Assembly: GCA_958448635.1 (NCBI GenBank)
Contig: CAUDEQ010000038.1
Span: 1 to 18,224, forward strand
Source: an uncultured Bacillota bacterium
GTDB lineage: Bacteria; Bacillota; Clostridia; Peptostreptococcales; Anaerovoracaceae
DNA length: 18,224 nt
Direction: 5' to 3'
Shown here piece by piece: positions 1 through 5,529 of the stretch; the stretch's first letter is position 1, and every line of letters begins with the position of its first letter. Made by a program: the position numbers and the translations under genes. The notes under the pieces are model-generated. The model had not been told where the DNA came from and searched no databases. It saw only the letters and a program-made list of their open reading frames with translations.

Positions 1-356
1 ATCTGAAACCGATCGCCCCACATTTCCTTTGCCAGTTTCAATCCGATTTCGTGTGCCTGCTGTGGTGTAACCTCATCAGGCTTAAAGCTCTGATACCCGT
101 GCCAAGCGATATATCCGTCGTCCTTTCCGTATTGTTTTTTGGTGAGTATCATCTGCCGCAAAGCAATCTCTTTTAAGCAGTTAATGGCGGAAACATACTC
201 TCCGTTTTCAGTAGCTTCGGGTCGGCTGACATAGGAAAAGACATTGTAGAAGTCCTGCAAGCATTTATCTTTTGATACGGTCTTTTCGGGATTTTCTACA
301 TAGTCGATCAGGTCTTTTAATCTGCCTTTGATATGCCAAAGTGAAGTTGTAGCCAT
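1..356 (-). CDS. Relaxase/mobilization nuclease, Tn1549-type, N-terminal part (runs off window)
   Basis: Only the first 118 or so codons are present; the gene continues past base 1. The N-terminus reads MATTSLWHIKGRLKDLIDY and then VENPEKT, the characteristic opening of VirD2-like MOB_P relaxases from Tn1549-type conjugative transposons. The segment HGYQSFKPDE is also typical of this family. Such relaxases nick one strand at oriT through a tyrosine and pilot it into the recipient; the metal-binding His motif would lie beyond the window. The ATG overlaps the stop codon of the upstream MobC-like gene by one base (TAATG), so the two are probably translationally coupled. Identification comes from recognising the N-terminal sequence. 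The active-site motifs cannot be inspected. Confidence 0.85.
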   Translation of the reverse strand, partial: MATTSLWHIKGRLKDLIDYVENPEKTVSKDKCLQDFYNVFSYVSRPEATENGEYVSAINCLKEIALRQMILTKKQYGKDDGYIAWHGYQSFKPDEVTPQQAHEIGLKLAKEMWGDRFQ

Positions 357-649
357 TATCCCACCTCCTGCAAATCTAATATTAAATACTCGATTTCTTT
401 ACAAATTTCAAGTGCGGAAGGCTCATATATTGCGCATTTCTTGAAACCGTTATGGACTGAGTAGAGGGAATTTAGCAGTTCCCAAAACTCCCGTGGCGGC
501 TTTGCTTTTGGTGTTTTGCCTGCACAAAGCTGCCTTATGAACTCGGACTGCGACAGTCCGCAAAGGTTAGCACAACGCTCAAGCTTTTGTTTTTCTTCTT
601 CGCTCAGTCTTACTGTTATGACCTTTTTATCACTTTGTTTCCTGCTCAA
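356..649 (-). CDS. MobC-like relaxosome accessory protein
   Basis: This 97-residue protein opens with a basic segment and the pattern ITVRLSEEEKQKLERCANLCG followed closely by SQSEFIRQ. That is a ribbon-helix-helix fold as in MobC/plasmid mobilization relaxosome proteins, which bind oriT and help the relaxase open the strands. The start is a TTG codon: the frame has no ATG before an upstream stop, and a GGAG sits nine bases ahead of the TTG. It directly precedes the relaxase with a one-base overlap, and a hairpin likely to belong to oriT lies about 50 bases upstream. The transcript probably starts at the consensus promoter near 1237-1265. Function is inferred from fold, size and neighbour. 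Confidence 0.8.
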   Translation of the reverse strand: MSRKQSDKKVITVRLSEEEKQKLERCANLCGLSQSEFIRQLCAGKTPKAKPPREFWELLNSLYSVHNGFKKCAIYEPSALEICKEIEYLILDLQEVG

Positions 650-1230
650 AATATATCATCTCCATTCTTGTGTTTTTGGCTTTGTAAAGGGGTATTCAGG
701 GGTGCTTCCCCTGAGTTAGTCCACACGCCTTTAGGCTGTGGATTTGGATTTTGGGTATCAAAATCCGATGCTCGTTACTGTTGTGGACACACTTTCTCTC
801 CTGTTTTCGCCGGTCTGCCTGAATGTCGTTTTTCTGTCCCTGCCCCGGAGTTTCACCACAGCGTTGCTGTGCTCGCTCCTATCAAAAAGAGGTCGTCGCA
901 CAGTCATATCCCATCCAGCCGGTCATTAAGTTGTAACCGGCTTTCGGGCAACAAAAAAGCCGGCACACAAATGCGTACCAACTACCCGCAAAAAGGATAG
1001 ACCTATCCCTTGCGGTGTGGCTTCACATTCATGTAACCGGCTTTGTAATTCAAAGTCGAAACTGTCATTTACGCTTGACCACTGCCGACAGTTTAGGGCA
1101 GTTCTGGAAGCGGCGGTATTTTCTTGACGATGGTAATCGTCTGCATACCCGCTGGCGTTGTCCGGCTTGCAGCCGTTCTCTCAATAAAATCTGTGAAAAT
1201 ATATTCAGTTGTAGGACATATAAACTGTCA
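650..1230 (-). other. Hairpin-rich mob leader with candidate oriT
   Basis: About 580 bases separate the promoter at 1237-1265 from mobC, with no convincing gene. The stretch is dense in perfect inverted repeats: TCAGGGG/CCCCTGA at 696-714 (7 bp, 5-base loop); CCACA/TGTGG with GCC/GGC at 721-741; GGATTTT/AAAATCC at 746-766; CACAGC/GCTGTG at 857-871; AGCCGGT/ACCGGCT at 917-942; a two-part hairpin CCGCAA..GGATAG/CTATCC..TTGCGG at 986-1015; and AAACTGTC/GACAGTTT at 1059-1094. The 13-mer TGTAACCGGCTTT occurs at 932-944 and again at 1032-1044. A position immediately upstream of mobC-relaxase is where MOB_P elements keep oriT, so the 696-714 hairpin and its flanks are the most likely site. The nick position is not identified. 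Confidence 0.55.
1093..1146 (-). CDS. Possible 17-residue leader peptide (weak)
   Basis: An ATG-initiated frame encodes MQTITIVKKIPPLPELP and then TAA. It lies in the mob leader about 90 bases after the likely transcription start. The ribosome site is poor (AGCGGGT directly before ATG), and the stop falls inside the 3' arm of the AAACTGTC/GACAGTTT inverted repeat. The frame is open upstream for about 25 codons but has no start codon there. The stretch could be a leader peptide, but it could equally be an accident inside structured RNA. Confidence 0.15.
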   Translation of the reverse strand: MQTITIVKKIPPLPELP

Positions 1231-1236
1231 CTTTAT

Positions 1237-1265
1237 ATTATATAGAACAAATGTTTGCTTGTCAA
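1237..1265 (-). promoter_or_regulatory. Consensus sigma-A promoter for mobC-relaxase transcript
   Basis: Read on the minus strand, TTGACA (1260-1265) and TATAAT (1237-1242) are separated by exactly 17 bases, a perfect match to the housekeeping consensus. Transcription should begin near 1230, at the edge of a copy of AAACTGTCA (1222-1230). The same 9-mer recurs at 1059-1067 and its 8-base core appears inverted at 1087-1094, so these may be regulator sites. Confidence 0.8.
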
Positions 1266-1284
1266 GATTTTTCTCGTAAGCTGT

Positions 1285-1324
1285 ATACAAAAAATCGTCC
1301 TGTGAAGTTTTCACAGGACGATTT
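1285..1324 (-). terminator. Rho-independent terminator after the GLUG surface-protein gene
   Basis: A 15-bp perfect stem (1292-1306 with 1310-1324, 3-base loop) is followed on the minus strand by a run of six T. It begins about 10 bases after the stop of the surface-protein gene and separates that transcript from the mob promoter just beyond. Confidence 0.9.
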
Positions 1325-1333
1325 CATCATTGA

Positions 1334-3727
1334 TTATTTGCTGTATTTTCTCTTGCGGCTGTAAAGAACGGTGCCGGTCAGGGCAGTACCCGCAGCCAGC
1401 ATTACCGCAATCCAAAGAGCGATATTGCTGTTGTCGCCGGTCTGTGGTGACTGGGTATTATTGTCGGTTTCCGAGGAGTCAGAATTTTCGTTGCCCGATT
1501 CCGTCGGTTTGTAATCCGGATCGGCTGCGCCGCAGACGGTGCATTTGCCATCTTCATAGCTGTGGCCGATAGCCGGGATGTCCGCCACATCCTTCGTATC
1601 CGTATAGGTCTGGCCGTTAAATTCGAAGGTCGCCATATAAGTAGTCACGCCGCTTTCCGTGCAGGTGGCAGGCGTTTTCACTTCTGATGTAACGGTTACA
1701 TTTGGGCTTTCCTTATGTTCCGAATTGTTTTGACAGGTAAAGGTCACCTTGCAGCTCGCTCCGTCCTCTGACCAGTTCCACTCCGGTTCGCCCCAGACAT
1801 GGCCAAGTTTTTCTATGACAGTTCCTCTTTCCAGGATTTCTCCGCATACCTTGCAGACTTTATCCCCGGTGTAGCCATCTTCTGTGCAGGTCGCTTCCTT
1901 TGCACCTTTCACTTCTGACTCCCCATGGCCTTTGGCCGGAATCACGGTGCTTTCAGCGGTGATTTCGTTTACACCGTTCTCATCTTTGAAATACTTATCA
2001 AAGGCAGCAGAGTACCAGTACGCGCTGTTTCCGTCCACCGTGCAGGTGGGGGCTTTCGCCTGGATTTTTTCCAGCGGCATGTTTTCCGCATAGATTGTGG
2101 CGTCAGCGTCATAGGTCTGCGTCCCCTTGCTGATCCATGTTTTCGTATCGCCATCTTTGAAGAAGAACGCATACCCGGTGGGATACTCTGCAACAGTGCT
2201 TCCCTCTGTCGTATAGCGATATTGTTCCGAATTATCCTGCATAACAATCGTAATGCGGACAGGCACATAAGAAGTTACACCATCGGGAAGATTGCCTTTT
2301 AAAACGGGCAAGCCATTGGAGCCTTGCCCCCATGGTTTCTCTGTCTGCGGCTCGTTCAGCAGCCACGCCACCTCGCCGGAGGCGAACGCTTCCGCACTTT
2401 TTTCTTCTACATTATCAACTGTACCGCTATTGATGCTTACAGCTTTATCGCCTGTTCCGAAAAGGAAATAGCAGTTTTCTATGGTGCCAGTATTCCAACC
2501 GCACACGCCGCCGGCATAACCAGAACCGTCTGTGCTTGTGCCTGTGCCGCTGACTTCTCCCGTGTTATAACAGTTTTCTATGGTGCCGTAATCATTACAA
2601 CCGCACACACCGCCGGCATGACCAGAAGCGTCTGTGCGTGTGCCTGTGCCGCTGACATCTCCTGTGTTGTAGCAGTTTTCTATGGTGCCGTAATCATTCA
2701 AACCGCACACACCGCCGGCATAAGCAAAACCGTATGAGCTTGTGCCACTGACATCTCCTGTGTTGTAGCAGTTTATTATGGTGGCGCTGTTCCCATTAGC
2801 ACCGCACACGCCGCCGGCATAAACAAAACCATATATGCCGCTGACTTCTCCTGTGTTGTAGCAGTTTTCTATGGTGCCAGTATTCCGACCGCACACGCCG
2901 CCGTCATAACCAGCACCGTCTGTGCTTGTGCCTGTGCCGCTGACTTCTCCCGTGTTATAACAGTTTTCTATGGTGCCGTAATCATTACAACCGCACACAC
3001 CGCCGGCATGACCAGAAGCGTCTGTGCGTGTGCCTGTGCCGCTGACATCTCCTGTGTTGTAGCAGTTTTCTATGGTGCCGTAATCATTCAAACCGCACAC
3101 ACCGCCGGCATAAGCAAAACCGTATTCGCTTGTGCCACTGACATCTCCTGTGTTGTAGCAGTTTTCTATGGTGCCACCATTAAAACCGCACACACCGCCG
3201 GCATAAGCAAAACCGTATTCGCTTGTGCCACTGACTTCTCCCGTGTTATAACAGTTTTCTATGGTGCCGTAATTCCAACCGCACACGCCGCCGGCATAAA
3301 CACGATTGCCTGAACAAGTGATTTTGCTGTCCTCAAGGCTCACATTTTTGATTGTGCCGCCTTCGCCTAAACAGCCGAATAATCCTGCGTATATAATATT
3401 ATCGGATTGTATATCCACTTTAAGTCCTGTAATGGTGTGTCCGTCGCCGTCAAATGTGCCTTTGTATTGGTTACTGTCATTTCCGATTGGTGTCCAGTTC
3501 GTGTCGATTGGGAGGGTAATATCCGCTGTCAGCACGGCGCAGGCGGTATTATCTCCTTCGTTTACTTTTATCGCAAACTCGTAAAGGTCAGCCGCTGCTG
3601 CGATTTCGTAGGGATTTTCCTTTGTGCCTTCCCCCTCCATAGCAAAAGCATTTGCAGGAAACAGAACAAGTATCATCATGAGCGATAACAATACCGTCAA
3701 TGCGCTTTTAAATGATTTTTTCCTCAT
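1334..3727 (-). CDS. Sortase-anchored surface protein with GLUG repeats
   Basis: The protein has 797 residues from an ATG preceded by AAGGAGGAAGTTTT; an in-frame extension upstream lacks such a site. Residues 1-29 form a signal peptide (basic start, hydrophobic core, cleavage near ANAFA|ME). Residues 114 to about 420 are GLUG-type repeats of the pattern AGGVCGxN..GTIENCYNTG: one degenerate copy, then nine units with a paired Cys each. A segment near 442, ASGEVAWLLN, is typical after GLUG arrays. The C-terminal half (about 570-750) has cysteine-containing modules such as CTEDGYTGDKVCKVCGE. The end has the sorting signal SPQTGD near residue 760, a hydrophobic segment and the tail RKRKYSK, matching class B-like sortase sites of Clostridia. 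It is probably an adhesin or host/recipient contact protein carried as element cargo; the ligand is unknown. Confidence 0.85.
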   Translation of the reverse strand: MRKKSFKSALTVLLSLMMILVLFPANAFAMEGEGTKENPYEIAAAADLYEFAIKVNEGDNTACAVLTADITLPIDTNWTPIGNDSNQYKGTFDGDGHTITGLKVDIQSDNIIYAGLFGCLGEGGTIKNVSLEDSKITCSGNRVYAGGVCGWNYGTIENCYNTGEVSGTSEYGFAYAGGVCGFNGGTIENCYNTGDVSGTSEYGFAYAGGVCGLNDYGTIENCYNTGDVSGTGTRTDASGHAGGVCGCNDYGTIENCYNTGEVSGTGTSTDGAGYDGGVCGRNTGTIENCYNTGEVSGIYGFVYAGGVCGANGNSATIINCYNTGDVSGTSSYGFAYAGGVCGLNDYGTIENCYNTGDVSGTGTRTDASGHAGGVCGCNDYGTIENCYNTGEVSGTGTSTDGSGYAGGVCGWNTGTIENCYFLFGTGDKAVSINSGTVDNVEEKSAEAFASGEVAWLLNEPQTEKPWGQGSNGLPVLKGNLPDGVTSYVPVRITIVMQDNSEQYRYTTEGSTVAEYPTGYAFFFKDGDTKTWISKGTQTYDADATIYAENMPLEKIQAKAPTCTVDGNSAYWYSAAFDKYFKDENGVNEITAESTVIPAKGHGESEVKGAKEATCTEDGYTGDKVCKVCGEILERGTVIEKLGHVWGEPEWNWSEDGASCKVTFTCQNNSEHKESPNVTVTSEVKTPATCTESGVTTYMATFEFNGQTYTDTKDVADIPAIGHSYEDGKCTVCGAADPDYKPTESGNENSDSSETDNNTQSPQTGDNSNIALWIAVMLAAGTALTGTVLYSRKRKYSK
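2471..2774 (-). repeat. Duplicated segment inside GLUG array, copy A
   Basis: These 304 bases recur at 2861-3164 with five mismatches by eye. The offset is exactly 390 bases (130 codons), so the duplication keeps the frame and adds three repeat units. Confidence 0.85.
2861..3164 (-). repeat. Duplicated segment inside GLUG array, copy B
   Basis: This copy matches 2471-2774. Mismatches cluster at the two edges; the middle, about 200 bases, appears identical, pointing to recent duplication or gene conversion. Confidence 0.85.
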
Positions 3728-4118
3728 AAAACTTCCTCCTTCATTCCGGGCTCCATTGATTTGCCTGACCGAAACGCATTTTTTCATGGTCGCAAACGCC
3801 AAATAATGGGTTTTCTTTTTGCGGATAGCAGCGGCAAGGAACTGCAATCCATACCGGCTGGGGTTTCGTTTGGATATCGGGATTATTTTCAACAAACAAT
3901 ACTGTTATCCCCCCTCACCGCCTTGCTGCAAGGGCAACAAGGCTGACAAATAAACCAGGCGCACCCCGCCCGTTTCAGAACGGGCGGAATACGCCTTGAA
4001 GGAATATGCAACTTTGCTCTTGACAGGAAAAAGGGCAGAATTATGGCCGGCCGGATGGCTGTTAGCATTGTCCTCCTTTTCTGATCCATTGTCAAGCCCT
4101 CTCTTCACATAATTATAC
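3728..4118 (-). promoter_or_regulatory. Long structured 5' leader of the GLUG surface-protein gene
   Basis: The predicted start of transcription (near 4118) is about 390 bases ahead of the ATG. The leader holds an inverted repeat CCGCCCGTT/AACGGGCGG with a 4-base loop (3966-3987), extendable by an outer GGCG/CGCC. A 10-bp stem GCCTTGCTGC/GCAACAAGGC with a 4-base loop lies at 3920-3943 (one wobble pair). A third stem, TTTGC..GACC/GGTC..GCAAA, lies at 3760-3796, about 35 bases ahead of the gene. None has a T-run on the minus strand, so these are not simple terminators. The leader may control translation or RNA stability. It was not recognised as a known riboswitch class. Confidence 0.5.
3889..4089 (-). 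CDS. Possible small Cys-rich ORF in the leader (uncertain)
   Basis: A 66-residue frame starts with ATG about 29 bases after the predicted transcription start, behind GAGGG with 7-base spacing; an alternative ATG at 4068 follows AGGAGG with only 3 bases. The product has a short hydrophobic stretch (AIILPFFL), a basic middle, and a cysteine-rich end containing CQPCCPC. Two strong hairpins of the leader lie inside the frame, and codon use does not look selected, so it may not be translated. No family was recognised. Confidence 0.2.
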   Translation of the reverse strand: MDQKRRTMLTAIRPAIILPFFLSRAKLHIPSRRIPPVLKRAGCAWFICQPCCPCSKAVRGDNSIVC

Positions 4119-4124
4119 TTCTAT

Positions 4125-4153
4125 ATTGTATCAGAAAATCGGCTTATTTTCAA
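4125..4153 (-). promoter_or_regulatory. Sigma-A promoter upstream of the GLUG gene leader
   Basis: On the minus strand, TTGAAA (4148-4153) and TACAAT (4125-4130) are spaced 17 bases apart. This is the only good promoter seen between the tnpV cluster and the surface-protein gene. Confidence 0.65.
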
Positions 4154-4246
4154 TATGTTTTCGAGAAAAAAAGACTGTGCCATGACAATCCATACCTTTC
4201 ATCTGAAACAGTCCGTCCTGCTGCGTGGACATTTAGAGGTCAAAAA

Positions 4247-4341
4247 AGCCTGATTTTAAGCCGTTTTCCGAGCCTGAACTTTGAGGGTCAAGGTGTTTGT
4301 ACCTTGCCCCTCGTTTTTGCGTTAGAAAGCGTTACAGGCTC
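4247..4341. repeat. AGCC iterations and nested inverted repeats
   Basis: AGCC occurs at 4247, 4259 and 4271, exactly 12 bases apart. The last copy is part of GAGCCTG (4270-4276), which pairs with CAGGCTC (4335-4341). Inside is an 11-of-12 bp hairpin (4283-4294 with 4301-4312, one mismatch). On the plus strand the inner hairpin is followed by GTTTTT, so it could terminate plus-strand transcription, but no plus-strand gene is seen here. It may instead act as a protein-binding or replication structure of the element. Confidence 0.5.
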
Positions 4342-4484
4342 ATTTTTGCAGCTTTATCATAACCTTGTCCACAAGGCCTGTATCTCTTACCTGCTCAGCA
4401 GCTTGTTGCGGCAGACAAGCAGTGCGTTGAAAAGATACCGCCGTTCCTCTGCTGTGAGGTAAAGGCGATACTTTCGCTTTTCAT
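4340..4484 (-). pseudogene. Frameshifted paralogue of the 60-residue element protein
   Basis: Directly after tnpV (ATG overlapping its stop), the minus strand carries the coherent segment KRKYRLYLTAEERRYLF followed by NALLVCRNKLLSR, then a stop. A one-base shift resumes with RDTGLVDKVMIKLQK and a stop at 4340. This aligns with the intact neighbour at 4864-5046 (EKYYIVLEEYERRMIINSLN, then LRNRLIADGRY and VDEILLKI). A second one-base shift near the start (ATGAAAAGC where ATGAAAAAGC would be in frame) also seems needed. It is therefore read as a degraded duplicate. Programmed frameshifting or sequencing error cannot be excluded. Confidence 0.55.
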
Positions 4485-4861
4485 ACGAAGATCACCTCGG
4501 CGTTAACGGTTTCTGTAACCGCCGACCGCAGGGCGTTCATTCTGCGTATCCACTCCATCTGATTACCGGCTTTCAGTGTTTCGGTAATGCCTTCAAGTTC
4601 TGCTCTCTGCTTCATAAGACGGTCAAACAGTCTCTGCGCCTGTTCTTCAACATCGGCAAGGTAGGATTGCAGCTTGCCGCTTGTTAAAAGGCTGGTATAA
4701 AGTGCCTTTTTATGCTCACGGATATACCGCAAATACCGCTGTCCCCATATGCCGATGTGCCGTTCTTCTTTTTGGGCGGGTAATGTGAGATCAGGAAGAT
4801 AATAATCGCCTTGTAAGGTATAGCTGATACCTGTTTGCTCGTTATAAATATTCTTTTGCAT
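4481..4861 (-). CDS. tnpV: TnpV, transposon-encoded protein of unknown role
   Basis: The start is the ATG at 4861, which has AAGGAGG seven bases upstream; a GTG two codons earlier is possible but worse placed. The product of 126 residues matches the TnpV family: a TLQGDYYLPDLTLP opening, IGIWGQRYLRYIREHKKALY, LLTSGKLQSYLADVEEQAQ, and the end MNALRSAVTETVNAEVIF. TnpV is found in Tn4451-like and other mobile elements of Clostridia; its biochemical function is not established. It is not a recombinase of recognised type and has no catalytic motif I can name. It sits between an intact small gene and a broken copy of the same family, in one co-directional cluster. Confidence 0.88.
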   Translation of the reverse strand: MQKNIYNEQTGISYTLQGDYYLPDLTLPAQKEERHIGIWGQRYLRYIREHKKALYTSLLTSGKLQSYLADVEEQAQRLFDRLMKQRAELEGITETLKAGNQMEWIRRMNALRSAVTETVNAEVIFV

Positions 4862-4863
4862 AA

Positions 4864-5046
4864 TCACGCCTCCTTGCAGATCACTTTAAACTTCTTTTTC
4901 TTTGCGTTTATGATTTTAAGCAAAATTTCGTCAACTGCTTCTGTGTATCTTCCGTCAGCAATCAAACGGTTTCTTAATTCGTTCAGGCTGTTAATAATCA
5001 TTCTACGCTCATATTCCTCAAGCACTATGTAATATTTTTCTTTCAT
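4864..5046 (-). CDS. 60-residue protein of mobile-element accessory family
   Basis: The ATG at 5046 has GAGGGAG eight bases upstream; GTG codons at 5055 and 5049 are alternatives. The product begins MKEKYYIVLEEYERRMIINS and ends with a lysine-rich stretch (NAKKKKFKV). Short proteins with this YxxxLEEYERR...SLNxLRNxLIxxGRYTEAVDE pattern recur next to tnpV in clostridial conjugative elements, as far as I recall; no function is known. It contains two amphipathic helices by pattern and may bind another protein or DNA. Its start region overlaps the DUF6809 gene's end and its stop is two bases from tnpV, so the three form one operon. Confidence 0.7.
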   Translation of the reverse strand: MKEKYYIVLEEYERRMIINSLNELRNRLIADGRYTEAVDEILLKIINAKKKKFKVICKEA

Positions 5047-5051
5047 CACTG

Positions 5052-5351
5052 TCACTCCCTCAATAAATCTTCAAAAGGGGGTTCGGAAGTGACGAAAGTA
5101 TCAAGCATAAATTTAGCTCCTAAGCGAAATCCCATAATAAAACTGTCTAAATTATATTCTCCGTTAACAATGCTCCAAGCGTTTACATAGTCGAGAAATT
5201 GCTTTTTGTTTTTATCAGATAGCGCTGTTGTCAAAAAATCTTCATTCGTCATCAGGATTTTCATTTGTTTTTGAACAGCCTTATTTTGTTTTGTGCTTCT
5301 CGCTTGCGGCTCGATGTTACCATAGTAAAATTCTTCAATAAAGTTTTTCAT
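5052..5351 (-). CDS. DUF6809-family hypothetical protein
   Basis: The product has 99 residues, with GGAGG eight bases ahead of ATG. It opens MKNFIEEFYYGNIEPQARS and includes FIMGFRLGAKFMLDTF. The ELYYGNI.P start and GFRLGA.lm motif are those of the DUF6809 family, common in clostridial conjugative elements and prophages. No enzymatic motif is visible; it is probably a small helical protein. It is the first gene of the element-side cluster after the chromosomal yajC, with an AT-rich gap of about 180 bases between. No good promoter was found in that gap, so read-through from yajC is possible. Confidence 0.75.
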   Translation of the reverse strand: MKNFIEEFYYGNIEPQARSTKQNKAVQKQMKILMTNEDFLTTALSDKNKKQFLDYVNAWSIVNGEYNLDSFIMGFRLGAKFMLDTFVTSEPPFEDLLRE

Positions 5352-5529
5352 TATGTAATCCTCCGTTATAAGTTGAATTATCCCACTAATTCAATCAAAC
5401 TGGCTGATTACAAAAGCCGAAAGGAGGCAGCTTCCTTACGAAGTGCCTCCCTTCCCATCTCTTTTAAATTTATTTTGTCAAATTTTGTCAAAGCATTTCT
5501 TTTGTTTAATTTTTTATCGTAAATGCTAT
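5352..5529. other. AT-rich gap with repeats; candidate element-chromosome junction
   Basis: The gap contains a perfect tandem duplication of ATTTTGTCAA (5472-5491), an inverted repeat AGCATTT/AAATGCT (5493-5499 with 5521-5527), and a stem GAGGCA..CTTC/GAAG..TGCCTC around 5424-5450. Genes on one side are mobile-element genes and on the other is yajC, so an attachment end probably lies here. The exact bases cannot be fixed without the other end of the element. Confidence 0.4.

Noticed and set aside
2471..3300. Regular repeats as a CRISPR array
   Set aside because: The repeats are in-frame coding units with conserved residues and no unique spacers, and no cas genes are present.
2324..3313. Plus-strand frames with repeated CACAADIS-like segments
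   Set aside because: They are antisense shadows of the GLUG repeat array, and their periodicity comes from the real gene.
1..5351. Expectation of an integrase or excisionase gene in the element part
   Set aside because: No tyrosine or serine recombinase motif is seen in any frame here; TnpV is not a recombinase. The gene would lie outside the window.
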